A stretch of 64,000 nucleotides of DNA, from assembly GCF_000423765.1 (NCBI RefSeq), contig NZ_AUIP01000016.1:1-64000 (forward strand), read 5' to 3'. This stretch comes from Streptococcus porci DSM 23759. Lineage in GTDB: Bacteria > Bacillota > Bacilli > Lactobacillales > Streptococcaceae. Below the pieces are notes generated by a model, which saw only the letters and a program-made list of their open reading frames with translations, did no database searches and was not told the DNA's origin. The first letter of the stretch is position 1; every line of letters begins with the position of its first letter. The translations under genes and the position numbers were made by a program. Shown here one piece after another: positions 9,028 through 19,014 of the stretch.

Positions 9028-12000
9028 ATGGACAAACGTATTTTTGTTGAGAAGAAAGCGTCTTTTGGAATCAAATCAAATTCGCTTCTCAAAGAGTTAG
9101 CTCATAATTTGCAATTAAGTAGTTTAAAAGAATTACGCATTGTACAGGTTTATGATGTTTTTAATCTAGACAAAAAGTTATTCGCGCGTGCTGAAAAACA
9201 CATTTTTTCTGAACAAGTAACGGATAATATTTTGGCTGAGAGTGATGTGGTTGCTGAACTTTCTAACTATGCTTTCTTTGCTATTGAATCACTTCCAGGT
9301 CAATTTGACCAACGTGCAGCGTCATCACAAGAAGCTTTGCTTTTACTTGGCAGCAATAACGATGTAACGGTTAATACGGCTCAACTTTATCTTGTTAACA
9401 AGGATATTGATACTGCTGAACTTGATGCAGTTAAGAATTATCTTCTTAATCCAGTAGATTCTCGTTTTAAAGATATTACGACAGGAATTGCGCCACAAGC
9501 ATTTTCAGAATCAGACAAAATGATTCCAAATCTTGATTTCTTCAAGACTTATACAGCGGCTGAATTTGCTAATTATAAAGCTGAGCAAGGTTTAGCAATG
9601 GAAGTTGATGACCTTGTCTTTATCCAAGAGTATTTCAAATCAATTGGGCGCGTGCCAACGGAAACAGAATTGAAAGTTTTGGATACTTACTGGTCAGACC
9701 ACTGCCGTCACACAACTTTTGAAACTGAGCTTAAACATATTGACTTTTCAGCCTCTAAATTCCAAAAACAATTACAGGCAACTTATGATAAATATATTGC
9801 TATGCGTGATGAACTCGGACGTTCTGAAAAGCCACAAACATTGATGGACATGGCGACAATCTTTGGTCGTTACGAACGTGCGAATGGTCGTTTGGACGAT
9901 ATGGAAGTGTCAGACGAAATTAACGCCTGTTCTGTTGAAATTGAAGTTGATGTGAATGGTGTTAAAGAACCATGGCTTTTGATGTTCAAGAACGAAACAC
10001 ACAATCACCCAACAGAAATTGAACCCTTTGGTGGTGCCGCAACCTGTATCGGTGGTGCAATCCGCGACCCCTTGTCAGGACGTTCTTATGTTTATCAAGC
10101 CATGCGTATTTCAGGAGCTGGCGATATTACAAGACCAATTTCAGAAACACGTCTTGGTAAATTGCCACAACAAGTGATTTCTAAAACAGCGGCACATGGT
10201 TATTCTTCTTATGGTAACCAAATCGGTCTCGCCACAACTTATGTTAAAGAGTATTTCCACCCAGGATTCGTCGCTAAACGTATGGAACTTGGTGCCGTTG
10301 TCGGTGCAGCTCCTAAGGAAAATGTTGTTCGTGAGAAACCAGAAGCTGGTGATGTGGTTATTCTTCTTGGTGGTAAAACTGGTCGTGACGGTGTTGGTGG
10401 TGCAACTGGCTCATCTAAAGTTCAAACAGTTGAATCTGTTGAAACAGCTGGTGCAGAAGTACAAAAAGGGAATGCCATTGAAGAACGTAAAATTCAACGT
10501 CTTTTCCGTAATGGTCATGTGACTCGCCTCATTAAAAAATCAAACGACTTTGGTGCTGGCGGTGTCTGTGTGGCAATTGGTGAATTAGCTGACGGTCTTG
10601 AAATCGACCTTAACAAAGTGCCACTTAAATACCAAGGACTTAACGGAACTGAAATTGCTATTTCTGAATCACAAGAACGTATGGCTGTTGTGGTTCGTCC
10701 GAAAGATGTTGAGGCTTTCGTGGCAGAATGTCATAAAGAAAATATTGATGCGGTAGTGGTTGCCACAGTTACTGAAAAACCAAATCTTGTTATGACTTGG
10801 AATGGTCAAACAATCGTTGATATTGAACGTCGTTTCCTTGATACAAATGGAGTGCGCGTGGTGGTTGATGCTAATGTCGTTGACAGTCAAGTTGACATGC
10901 CAGAACAACGTATAACTTCAGCTGCGACACTTGAATCTGACACTGTAAATGTTCTTTCTGACCTTAATCATGCCAGTCAAAAAGGTTTACAAACCATCTT
11001 TGATAGCTCTGTTGGTCGTTCAACGGTTAACCATCCAATTGGTGGTCGTTATCAAATCACACCAACAGAAAGTTCAGTTCAAAAACTTCCTGTTCAAAAC
11101 GGTGTAACAACAACAGCGTCAGTTATGGCACAAGGGTTCAACCCTTATATCGCTGAATGGTCACCATATCATGGTGCAGCTTACGCTGTTATCGAAGCAA
11201 CAGCGCGTTTGGTGGCAACAGGTGCGAATTGGTCTAAAGCACGCTTCTCTTATCAAGAATATTTCCAACGTATGGATAAACAAGCTGAACGCTTTGGACA
11301 ACCAGTGTCAGCCCTTCTTGGGTCAATTGAAGCGCAATTGCAACTTGGCTTACCATCAATCGGTGGTAAAGACTCAATGTCTGGTACCTTTGAAGAATTG
11401 ACAGTACCGCCAACCTTGGTTGCTTTTGGTGTGACAACAGCTGATAGTCGTAATGTTCTTTCGCCAGAATTTAAAGCAGCTGGTGAATACATTTACTACA
11501 TTCCAGGGCAAGCTATTTCACAAGAGATTGATTTTGATTTGATTAAAGCTAATTTTGCTAAATTTGAAGCGATTCAAAAAGCACACCATATCACATCAGC
11601 TTCAGCTGTTAAATACGGTGGTGTAATTGAAAGCTTGGCACTTGCTGCTTTTGGTAACCATATCGGTGCTAAAGTAGAATTGGCAGAGCTTGAGACTAGC
11701 TTGACTGCACAACTCGGTGGCTTTATCTTTACATCTACTGAAGAAATTGCTGAAGCTAGCAAAATCGGTGAAACTACAGCTGACTTTACACTTGCTGTCA
11801 ATGGTGTCAATCTTGCAGGAGATAAACTTTTGTCAGCCTTTGAAGGCAAACTCGAAGATGTTTATCCAACTGAATTTGAACAAAGTACAAAACTTGAAGA
11901 TGTTCCAGCAGTTGCTTCAGATGCAGTGATTAAAGCAAGTGAAAAAATTTCTGAACCATTGGTTTACATCCCAGTCTTCCCTGGTACAAATTCTGAGTAC

Positions 12001-12753
12001 GATTCAGCCAAATCCTTTGAACAAGCAGGTGCAAAAGTTAACTTGGTACCGTTTGTAACACTTGATGAAGCAGCTATTGAAGCATCAGTTGACACAATGG
12101 TTGACAACATTGACAAGGCTAATATCATCTTCTTTGCAGGTGGATTCTCTGCAGCAGATGAGCCTGACGGTTCGGCTAAGTTCATTGTTAATATCTTGCT
12201 CAATGAGAAAGTTCGCGCTGCTATTGACAGCTTTATTGCAAAAGGTGGGCTGATTATTGGTATCTGTAATGGTTTCCAAGCTCTTGTCAAGTCAGGCTTA
12301 CTTCCATACGGGAACTTTGAAGATGCTACTGAAACATCACCAACCCTCTTTTATAACGATGCTAACCAGCACGTGGCGAAAATGGTTGAAACACGAATTG
12401 CCAACACTAACTCACCGTGGCTTGCTGGTGTGGAAGTCGGTGATATCCATGCTATCCCAGTTTCTCATGGGGAAGGTAAGTTTGTGGTAACGGATCAAGA
12501 GTTTGAACAGTTACGAGATAATGGTCAAATCTTTAGCCAGTACGTTGACTTTGCAGGGCAACCAAGTATGGATTCTAAGTACAATCCAAACGGCTCAAGT
12601 CATGCGATTGAGGGAATCACGAGCAAGAACGGTCAAATCATTGGTAAGATGGGACATTCAGAACGTTACGAAGATGGTCTTTTCCAAAATATCCCAGGAA
12701 ATAAAGATCAGCATTTGTTCCGTAGCGCTGTTGCTTACTTTACAGGAAAATAA
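9028..12753 (+). CDS. purL: FGAM synthase, single-chain PurL
   Basis: Converts FGAR to FGAM using glutamine and ATP. At 1241 residues it is the large fused form, joining what are PurS, PurL and PurQ in Bacillus: an N-terminal PurS-like domain and linker (about 1-230, with YWSDHCRHTTF), two FGAMS halves (HNHPTEIEPFGGAATCIGG; later SIGGKDSMSGTF) and a C-terminal class I glutaminase with the nucleophile Cys1080 in GICNGFQAL and a downstream His in HSERYEDG. The single-chain form is usual in streptococci. RBS AAAAAGGAATAAT precedes the ATG. Confidence 0.97.
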   Translation: MDKRIFVEKKASFGIKSNSLLKELAHNLQLSSLKELRIVQVYDVFNLDKKLFARAEKHIFSEQVTDNILAESDVVAELSNYAFFAIESLPGQFDQRAASSQEALLLLGSNNDVTVNTAQLYLVNKDIDTAELDAVKNYLLNPVDSRFKDITTGIAPQAFSESDKMIPNLDFFKTYTAAEFANYKAEQGLAMEVDDLVFIQEYFKSIGRVPTETELKVLDTYWSDHCRHTTFETELKHIDFSASKFQKQLQATYDKYIAMRDELGRSEKPQTLMDMATIFGRYERANGRLDDMEVSDEINACSVEIEVDVNGVKEPWLLMFKNETHNHPTEIEPFGGAATCIGGAIRDPLSGRSYVYQAMRISGAGDITRPISETRLGKLPQQVISKTAAHGYSSYGNQIGLATTYVKEYFHPGFVAKRMELGAVVGAAPKENVVREKPEAGDVVILLGGKTGRDGVGGATGSSKVQTVESVETAGAEVQKGNAIEERKIQRLFRNGHVTRLIKKSNDFGAGGVCVAIGELADGLEIDLNKVPLKYQGLNGTEIAISESQERMAVVVRPKDVEAFVAECHKENIDAVVVATVTEKPNLVMTWNGQTIVDIERRFLDTNGVRVVVDANVVDSQVDMPEQRITSAATLESDTVNVLSDLNHASQKGLQTIFDSSVGRSTVNHPIGGRYQITPTESSVQKLPVQNGVTTTASVMAQGFNPYIAEWSPYHGAAYAVIEATARLVATGANWSKARFSYQEYFQRMDKQAERFGQPVSALLGSIEAQLQLGLPSIGGKDSMSGTFEELTVPPTLVAFGVTTADSRNVLSPEFKAAGEYIYYIPGQAISQEIDFDLIKANFAKFEAIQKAHHITSASAVKYGGVIESLALAAFGNHIGAKVELAELETSLTAQLGGFIFTSTEEIAEASKIGETTADFTLAVNGVNLAGDKLLSAFEGKLEDVYPTEFEQSTKLEDVPAVASDAVIKASEKISEPLVYIPVFPGTNSEYDSAKSFEQAGAKVNLVPFVTLDEAAIEASVDTMVDNIDKANIIFFAGGFSAADEPDGSAKFIVNILLNEKVRAAIDSFIAKGGLIIGICNGFQALVKSGLLPYGNFEDATETSPTLFYNDANQHVAKMVETRIANTNSPWLAGVEVGDIHAIPVSHGEGKFVVTDQEFEQLRDNGQIFSQYVDFAGQPSMDSKYNPNGSSHAIEGITSKNGQIIGKMGHSERYEDGLFQNIPGNKDQHLFRSAVAYFTGK

Positions 12754-12870
12754 GCTAGTGGGCTAGGTAAAAATGGCCTACTCTAGCTAGATGACAGAAA
12801 AGGCTGGGGATGATATCCTAGCTGTAGGTTTACGCATTTTTGCTAGTGCAAGAAATGCAAAGGAAAAAGA

Positions 12871-14325
12871 ATGATGACATATGAAGTAAAATCGCTTAAT
12901 GAAGAATGTGGAGTTTTTGGGATTTGGGGACATCCTCAAGCAGCTCAAGTGACTTACTTTGGACTCCACAGTCTTCAACACCGCGGACAAGAAGGAGCCG
13001 GTATTTTGAGCAATGATGGCGGAAAACTTCTTCGTCACCGTGACACAGGTCTCCTTTCAGAAGTTTTCAAAAATCCAGCCAACCTAGAAAAATTAACAGG
13101 AACGGCTGCTATTGGGCATGTTCGCTATGCGACAGCTGGTGAGGCTTCGATTGATAATATTCAGCCTTTCCATTTCAAATTTTACGACATGGAATTTGGT
13201 CTGGCACACAATGGAAATTTGACCAATACGAAGACCCTGAAGACAGAATTGGAACGTAATGGTGCGATTTTCTCGTCTTCATCTGACACAGAAATTTTGG
13301 CGCATCTCATCCGTCGCAGTCACAATCCGAGCTTTATGGGTAAAGTGAAAGAAGCCCTTAACACTGTTAAAGGTGGCTTTGCTTACCTTCTTATGATGGA
13401 AGACAAGCTAATTGCAGCTCTTGATCCAAATGGTTTCCGTCCGCTGTCTATTGGGAAGATGGCTAATGGAGCCATCGTCGTGTCTAGTGAAACGTGTGCT
13501 TTTGAAGTGATCGGAGCCGAATGGATTCGCGATGTTAAGCCAGGTGAAGTGGTTGTGATTGATGAATCGGGTATTACTTACGATACCTACACGACAGATA
13601 CGCAGCTGGCCATCTGTTCTATGGAATATATCTACTTTGCCCGTCCTGACTCAAATATTCATGGAGTCAATGTCCATACAGCTCGTAAACGTATGGGGGC
13701 ACAGCTGGCGCGTGAGTTTAAACATGAGGCGGATATTGTGGTTGGCGTACCGAATTCTTCACTCAGCGCAGCTATGGGCTTTGCCGAAGAATCGGGTCTG
13801 CCAAACGAAATGGGGCTTATCAAGAATCAATACACGCAACGCACCTTTATCCAGCCTACTCAGGAATTGCGTGAGCAAGGCGTGCGAATGAAACTATCTG
13901 CTGTGTCTGGAGTTGTTAAGGGCAAGCGTGTCGTTATGATTGATGACTCTATCGTGCGTGGAACGACTTCTCGTCGTATTGTTCAGCTTTTGAAAGAAGC
14001 TGGCGCAACAGAAGTTCATGTGGCTATTGGCAGCCCAGCTCTTGCCTATCCATGTTTTTATGGCATTGATATTCAAACGCGTAAAGAATTGATTGCAGCT
14101 AACCATACGGTTGAAGAAACCTGTGAAATTATCGGCGCGGATAGTTTGACTTATCTGTCAATTGATGGACTTATTGATTCTATTGGAATTGAAACAGATG
14201 CTCCAAATGGCGGACTCTGTGTGGCTTATTTTGATGGGAAGTATCCAACACCACTTTACGATTACGAAGAAGAGTATCTAGCTAGTTTGGATAAGAAAGT
14301 TAGTTTTTACAGAGATGGTAAATAG
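12871..14325 (+). CDS. purF: Amidophosphoribosyltransferase
   Basis: First committed purine step: PRPP plus glutamine gives phosphoribosylamine. The protein has a short propeptide ending before the catalytic cysteine in [11 protein letters not shown] (Cys13 from the first ATG, Cys12 from the ATG directly after; the second gives the B. subtilis propeptide length). Other motifs are the Ntn-hydrolase glutaminase, RYATAG, and the PRTase loop [14 protein letters not shown]. The gap from purL is 117 nt. The 484-residue length is normal. Confidence 0.97.
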   Translation: MMTYEVKSLNEECGVFGIWGHPQAAQVTYFGLHSLQHRGQEGAGILSNDGGKLLRHRDTGLLSEVFKNPANLEKLTGTAAIGHVRYATAGEASIDNIQPFHFKFYDMEFGLAHNGNLTNTKTLKTELERNGAIFSSSSDTEILAHLIRRSHNPSFMGKVKEALNTVKGGFAYLLMMEDKLIAALDPNGFRPLSIGKMANGAIVVSSETCAFEVIGAEWIRDVKPGEVVVIDESGITYDTYTTDTQLAICSMEYIYFARPDSNIHGVNVHTARKRMGAQLAREFKHEADIVVGVPNSSLSAAMGFAEESGLPNEMGLIKNQYTQRTFIQPTQELREQGVRMKLSAVSGVVKGKRVVMIDDSIVRGTTSRRIVQLLKEAGATEVHVAIGSPALAYPCFYGIDIQTRKELIAANHTVEETCEIIGADSLTYLSIDGLIDSIGIETDAPNGGLCVAYFDGKYPTPLYDYEEEYLASLDKKVSFYRDGK

Positions 14326-14362
14326 AGTTAGCTCTGCTATTTCCCAAAAGGAGAAAAATATT

Positions 14363-15382
14363 ATGACAAAAAATGCTTACGCCCAATCTGGTGTGGATGT
14401 TGAAGCGGGTTATGAAGTTGTTGAACGTATTAAAAAGCATGTAGCTCGTACAGAGCGTGCAGGGGTTATGGGAGCTCTAGGTGGTTTTGGTGGTATGTTC
14501 GACCTTAGCCAAACAGGTGTCAAGGAACCTGTTCTCATTTCAGGAACGGACGGTGTTGGGACTAAACTGATGTTAGCCATCAAGTATGATAAGCATGACA
14601 CCATCGGTCAGGACTGTGTGGCCATGTGTGTTAATGATATCATTGCAGCAGGTGCTGAACCCCTTTACTTCCTTGACTATGTTGCTACTGGGAAAAATAT
14701 CCCTGAGAAACTAGAGCAAGTAGTAGCTGGTGTTGCCGAGGGCTGTGTCCAAGCCGGTGCTGCTTTAATCGGTGGTGAAACTGCTGAAATGCCTGGTATG
14801 TACGGTGAAGATGATTATGATTTAGCTGGATTTGCTGTCGGTGTGGCTGAAAAATCACAAATCATTGACGGTTCAAAAGTTGCTGAAGGCGATGTTCTTC
14901 TTGGTCTTGCTTCAAGCGGCATTCACTCAAATGGTTACTCACTTGTCCGTCGTGTCTTTGCTGATTATACGGGTGACGAGGTCCTGCCAGAGCTTGAGGG
15001 TAAACCGTTGAAAGACGTTCTTCTTGAGCCAACACGCATCTATGTGAAAGCAGTGCTTCCACTCATCAAGGAAGAGTTAGTTAACGGTATTGCCCACATC
15101 ACTGGAGGTGGTTTCATTGAAAATGTCCCACGTATGTTTGCCGATGATTTAGCTGCTGAAATTGAAGAAGATAAAGTTCCTGTTCTTCCAATTTTCAAAG
15201 CTATTGAGGCATATGGTAAGATCAAACACGAAGAAATGTTTGAAATCTTCAATATGGGAATTGGTTTGATGTTGGCAGTTAGCCCTGACAAGGTTGAGCG
15301 TGTGAAAGCCTTGCTTGACGAGCCTGTTTATGAACTTGGTCGCATCGTGAAAAAAGCTGATGCAAGTGTGGTGATTAAGTAA
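14363..15382 (+). CDS. purM: AIR synthetase (phosphoribosylformylglycinamidine cyclo-ligase)
   Basis: ATP-dependent ring closure of FGAM to AIR. At 339 residues it carries the PurM-family features [31 protein letters not shown] and [17 protein letters not shown] chose ATG 14363 because AAAAGGAG lies 7-8 nt upstream and it begins [12 protein letters not shown]. The in-frame start at 14315 lies within purF. The stop overlaps the purN start (TAATG). Confidence 0.97.
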   Translation: MTKNAYAQSGVDVEAGYEVVERIKKHVARTERAGVMGALGGFGGMFDLSQTGVKEPVLISGTDGVGTKLMLAIKYDKHDTIGQDCVAMCVNDIIAAGAEPLYFLDYVATGKNIPEKLEQVVAGVAEGCVQAGAALIGGETAEMPGMYGEDDYDLAGFAVGVAEKSQIIDGSKVAEGDVLLGLASSGIHSNGYSLVRRVFADYTGDEVLPELEGKPLKDVLLEPTRIYVKAVLPLIKEELVNGIAHITGGGFIENVPRMFADDLAAEIEEDKVPVLPIFKAIEAYGKIKHEEMFEIFNMGIGLMLAVSPDKVERVKALLDEPVYELGRIVKKADASVVIK

Positions 15383-15921
15383 TGAAGAAAATTGCAGTTT
15401 TTGCTTCTGGCAATGGCTCAAACTTTCAGGTAATTGCAGAGCAATTTCCCGTTGACGTTGTCTTTTCAGATCACCGAGATGCTTATGTCTTAGAGCGTGC
15501 AGAAAAGCTTGGTGTAACAGCGCATGCGTTTGAACTCAAGGAGTTTGATAACAAAGTCGCCTACGAAGAGGCAATCGTTGCTTTACTCGAACAATATGAC
15601 ATTGACTTGGTTTGCTTGGCAGGTTATATGAAAATCGTAGGACCGACCCTATTGGCCGCTTACGAAGGTCGTATCATCAATATTCACCCTGCCTACCTTC
15701 CTGAATTTCCAGGAGCTCATGGCATTGAGGATGCTTGGGAAGCGGGAGTGGAGCAGTCGGGTGTCACGATTCACTGGGTAGACAGTGGTGTTGACACGGG
15801 CAAAATCATCAAACAAGTGCGCGTGTCGCGCCTACCAGATGATACCATTGAAAGTTTCGAGGCTCGCATTCACGAAGCAGAGTATCAGCTGTATCCAGAA
15901 GTTATCCAATCTCTTATCTAA
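15382..15921 (+). CDS. purN: Phosphoribosylglycinamide formyltransferase
   Basis: Transfers formyl from 10-formyl-THF to GAR. At 179 residues it shows the GNGSNFQ phosphate loop at the N-terminus, the catalytic Asn/His segment INIHPAYLPEFPGAHG and GVTIHWVDSGVDTG with the catalytic Asp. It overlaps the purM stop by one base. The family is sometimes 5-10 residues longer; nothing essential is missing. Confidence 0.96.
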   Translation: MKKIAVFASGNGSNFQVIAEQFPVDVVFSDHRDAYVLERAEKLGVTAHAFELKEFDNKVAYEEAIVALLEQYDIDLVCLAGYMKIVGPTLLAAYEGRIINIHPAYLPEFPGAHGIEDAWEAGVEQSGVTIHWVDSGVDTGKIIKQVRVSRLPDDTIESFEARIHEAEYQLYPEVIQSLI

Positions 15922-15955
15922 CTAAAAAAGTAGGCGGCCTCAGAAAGGAGTTTAT

Positions 15956-16654
15956 ATGCCAGTTAATGACTATGGTCAAACTATTGGAGACTTGGTTGAG
16001 GATTTTTCAGGTGGAAGTGTTCCAAAGATTACAGAACTGCTAGGTAAGACTGTTAAAGTGGAAAAATTGAGTGACAAACATATAGCTTCGCTTTATGAAG
16101 TTTATGGACCGACTTCCCCGAAAGAAAATTGGACCTATTTACCAATTGATCGTTTTGAATCTTTTACCGATTACCAAGAGTTTATTAGAGAGAAAATTGA
16201 TTCTCAAGATCCTTATTATTTAGCTATTGTTGATCTGAAAACGCATCAAGCTTTGGGAACATTTGCCTTAATGCGTAATGACCAAGTGAATGGCGTGATT
16301 GAGATGGGCTGGGTAATCTATTCGAACCAACTTCAACGAACACGTATGGCTACTGAAGCGCAGTTTTTAGTGATGACATATGTTTTTGAAACGATGGGGT
16401 ATCGTCGTTATGAATGGAAATGTGATCATTTAAATAAACCATCTCATCAGGCTGCGCGACGTTTAGGGTTTACTTATGAAGGAACCTTTAGACAAGCACT
16501 CATTAATAAAGGACGAAATCGTGATACCGATTGGTTTTCACTGTTAGATAGTGAGTGGAAAGTAAATAAATTAAGACTAGAAAAATGGTTATCTGATGAT
16601 AATTTTACAGCAGATGGTCAACAGATTATTTCGTTACAAGATATTCACGTATGA
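15956..16654 (+). CDS. GNAT-family N-acetyltransferase (RimJ/RimL-like)
   Basis: A 232-residue protein with the RimJ/RimL-like GNAT fold. The acceptor-side strand region includes ALGTFALMRNDQVNGVIEMGWVI, and the C-terminal part is WKCDHLNKPSHQAARRLGFTYEGTFR, typical of this branch (asparagine-containing loop then RLGF-YEG-FR). Substrate unknown. It sits inside the purine operon between purN and purH with short gaps (34 and 13 nt) and a good RBS (AAAGGAG), so it is probably co-transcribed. A similar insertion occurs in some other streptococci, to my knowledge. Confidence 0.85.
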   Translation: MPVNDYGQTIGDLVEDFSGGSVPKITELLGKTVKVEKLSDKHIASLYEVYGPTSPKENWTYLPIDRFESFTDYQEFIREKIDSQDPYYLAIVDLKTHQALGTFALMRNDQVNGVIEMGWVIYSNQLQRTRMATEAQFLVMTYVFETMGYRRYEWKCDHLNKPSHQAARRLGFTYEGTFRQALINKGRNRDTDWFSLLDSEWKVNKLRLEKWLSDDNFTADGQQIISLQDIHV

Positions 16655-16667
16655 AAGGAAAAAATAA

Positions 16668-18215
16668 ATGACTAAACGCGCACTGATTAGCGTATCAGAT
16701 AAGGCGGGCATTGTTGACTTTGCCCAAGAATTGACAAAACTTGGTTGGGAGATTATCTCAACTGGAGGGACAAAGGTTGCCCTTGATAATGCTGGGGTTA
16801 AAACCATTGCCATTGATGATGTGACAGGTTTTCCTGAAATGATGGATGGTCGTGTTAAGACGCTTCATCCGAAAATCCATGGAGGGCTTTTGGCGCGTCG
16901 TGACACAGAAAGTCACTTGCAGGCTGCTCAAGACCATGAAATTGGCTTGATTGACTTAGTGGTGGTTAACCTCTATCCTTTTAAGGAAACCATCTTGAAA
17001 CCAGATGTGACTTATGCCGATGCGGTTGAAAATATTGATATCGGTGGACCTTCAATGCTTCGCTCCGCAGCCAAAAACCATGCTAGTGTGACCGTTGTTG
17101 TTGACCCAGCAGACTATGCTGTAGTGCTTGATGAATTGTCAGCAGATGGAGAAACAACTTATGAAACGCGTCAACGCCTAGCAGCAAAAGTCTTCCGCCA
17201 TACAGCAGCTTATGATGCCTTGATTGCAGACTATTTCACAGCACAAGTTGTTGAAACCAAGCCTGAAAAATTGACGATCACTTACGATCTCAAACAACCA
17301 ATGCGCTACGGTGAAAACCCGCAGCAAGATGCCGACTTCTACCAGTCAGCGATTCCGACGGACTATTCGATTGCATCAGCTAAACAGCTCAACGGTAAGG
17401 AACTCTCTTTCAATAACATCCGTGATGCGGATGCGGCGATTCGTATTATCCGTGATTTTAAAGACCGTCCAACGGTGGTGGCACTTAAGCACATGAACCC
17501 ATGTGGCATCGGCCAAGCCGATGACATCGAGACAGCTTGGGATTATGCTTATGAAGCTGATCCTGTATCCATTTTCGGAGGCATCGTTGTTCTCAATAGA
17601 GAAGTAGATGCTGCGACGGCTGAAAAGATGCACTCGATTTTCTTAGAAATCATCATTGCACCAAGCTATACAGAAGAAGCGCTAGCTATTTTAACCAATA
17701 AAAAGAAAAATCTACGTCTTCTTGAGTTGGCTTTTGATGCGCAAGATGAGAGTGAGATTGAAAAAGAGTACACGGGTGTTGTCGGTGGTCTTTTGGTACA
17801 AAACCAAGATGTCGTAACAGAAAATCCATCGGATTGGCAAGTGGTGACAGACCGTCAACCAACAGAACAAGAACAAGCTGCACTTGAGTTTGCTTGGAAA
17901 GCTATCAAATACGTAAAATCTAACGGTATCATTGTGACCAATGACCACATGACACTTGGTGTTGGCCCTGGTCAAACCAATCGTGTTGCTTCCGTTCGTA
18001 TCGCTATTGAGCAGGCTAAGGAGCGTCTTGAGGGTGCGGTTCTTGCTTCAGATGCTTTCTTCCCATTTGCAGATAATATCGAAGAAATCGCAGCCGCAGG
18101 CATTAAAGCCATCATCCAACCCGGTGGTTCTGTGCGTGACCAAGACTCTATCGACGCCGCAGATAAACACGGCATCGCTATGGTCTTTACGGGAGTGCGG
18201 CACTTCCGTCACTAA
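16668..18215 (+). CDS. purH: Bifunctional AICAR transformylase / IMP cyclohydrolase
   Basis: Performs the last two steps to IMP. The 515-residue protein has an N-terminal MGS-like cyclohydrolase domain ([15 protein letters not shown]...[18 protein letters not shown]) and a C-terminal AICAR transformylase domain with [11 protein letters not shown] and the end motif [26 protein letters not shown] lies in the end of the GNAT gene. It is the last gene of the first purine block; purD follows only after 3.7 kb of accessory DNA. Confidence 0.97.
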   Translation: MTKRALISVSDKAGIVDFAQELTKLGWEIISTGGTKVALDNAGVKTIAIDDVTGFPEMMDGRVKTLHPKIHGGLLARRDTESHLQAAQDHEIGLIDLVVVNLYPFKETILKPDVTYADAVENIDIGGPSMLRSAAKNHASVTVVVDPADYAVVLDELSADGETTYETRQRLAAKVFRHTAAYDALIADYFTAQVVETKPEKLTITYDLKQPMRYGENPQQDADFYQSAIPTDYSIASAKQLNGKELSFNNIRDADAAIRIIRDFKDRPTVVALKHMNPCGIGQADDIETAWDYAYEADPVSIFGGIVVLNREVDAATAEKMHSIFLEIIIAPSYTEEALAILTNKKKNLRLLELAFDAQDESEIEKEYTGVVGGLLVQNQDVVTENPSDWQVVTDRQPTEQEQAALEFAWKAIKYVKSNGIIVTNDHMTLGVGPGQTNRVASVRIAIEQAKERLEGAVLASDAFFPFADNIEEIAAAGIKAIIQPGGSVRDQDSIDAADKHGIAMVFTGVRHFRH

Positions 18216-18280
18216 TTTTATGAAAATAGCAGAGCACCCCAAACGTTAGGTTGCTTATTTTAAGTTTTCCGCAAGTTTTC

Positions 18281-18313
18281 TTTAAGACTGTCTTAAGCTA
18301 GTCCAGCTATACT
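18281..18313 (+). promoter_or_regulatory. CiaR-dependent promoter
   Basis: TTTAAG (18281-18286), 5 nt, CTTAAG (18292-18297), then exactly 10 nt to the -10 TATACT (18308-18313). This is the CiaR box layout (TTTAAG-N5-TTTAAG-N10-TATAAT) with one mismatch in the second repeat. Confidence 0.78.
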
Positions 18314-18319
18314 ATAACC

Positions 18320-18403
18320 ATCCTAGCAATAGGACTCCTAAAAACTTTTCTTTTTCATAAATCTCCTAAAAGAAGGCTGAACAATCAGTCTTCTTTTGTT
18401 TTG
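18320..18403 (+). ncRNA. csRNA, CiaRH-controlled small RNA
   Basis: The predicted transcript is about 84 nt and has the architecture of streptococcal csRNAs (cia-dependent small RNAs): a short 5' hairpin TCCTA-GCAA-TAGGA (18321-18334), a central unpaired pyrimidine-rich stretch containing ACTCCT, TTCAT and ATCTCCT that can pair with Shine-Dalgarno and AUG sequences, and a 3' terminator AGAAGGCTGA / TCAGTCTTCT (18371-18394) with a T-rich tail. It begins about 7 nt after the CiaR-type -10. In other streptococci csRNAs repress mRNAs such as comC by antisense pairing; targets here are unknown. Confidence 0.78.
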
Positions 18404-18489
18404 TAAGAGGTTTAAACAGCTATTATACAATTAGCTACCTTATCTTATAAATGTAATTCCTAAAATAGCGCGTACATCCTTTTGAATTA

Positions 18490-18943
18490 TCAAACTTACA
18501 TTATGCATCAATTTAAATACAACGGCGAATTCCCCTCTATGGGTTTTGGTTGAATTTTTCTCATTTGGTATGACTTCAAAGTTTTATGCCGATAGTCCAA
18601 ATGGCGTTCAAAGTCTTATTGCAAAAGACTTAAACATAAAGACAGCTCAAGTTCGTACCTACCTTGAAGTTGTCCTTAGAAATTATTGTGCGCATCAAAG
18701 CAGATTATATTACAGACGTTTCACAAAATTCCTGGTCAGCAATCACCTTTTATGACTGAGAATGTCAAAATTAAAAATCGTCTCACGGCACAATTATTCG
18801 TCTTTAAACAACTATATGTTGATGGCAACATATGGAATAACCATTTTATTCCACGTTTAAAGACCTTGTTTACCAATATCAATCCAGTATTCATTTGCAC
18901 CACTTAGGTTTCACAGATGACTGGGAAGTTGTCTTGAGGAATA
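18490..18943 (+). pseudogene. Abi_2 (AbiD/AbiF-like) abortive-infection gene, C-terminal remnant
   Basis: Fragments in three frames align, in order, with the C-terminal half of Abi_2 proteins: HQFKYNGEFP, then PLWVLVEFFSFGMTSKFYAD, then RNYCAHQSRLYYRR (the family hallmark R-N-x-C-A-H-H/Q-x-R-L), then a final piece reading LHHLGFTDDWEVVLRN. At least two frameshifts separate them and the N-terminal half is absent. The intact family is about 300 residues and acts in phage abortive infection. Nothing functional is expected. It is followed by a terminator and the helicase gene. Confidence 0.72.
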
Positions 18944-18950
18944 AAATAAG

Positions 18951-18977
18951 AAGCGAGCCAAGAGGCTTGCTTTTTTT
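18951..18977 (+). terminator. Terminator upstream of the helicase gene
   Basis: AAGCGAGCC / GGCTTGCTT (one G-T pair), loop AAGA, then a T run. A -10 (TATAAT, 18980-18985) follows immediately, so the helicase has its own promoter. Confidence 0.8.
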
Positions 18978-19014
18978 GGTATAATTAAAGCAATAATTAT
19001 TAGGGGGTAGATTA

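Noticed and set aside
18546..18755. Intact 69-residue gene
   Set aside because: It matches only an internal part of Abi_2 and continues in other frames downstream; treated as part of the pseudogene.
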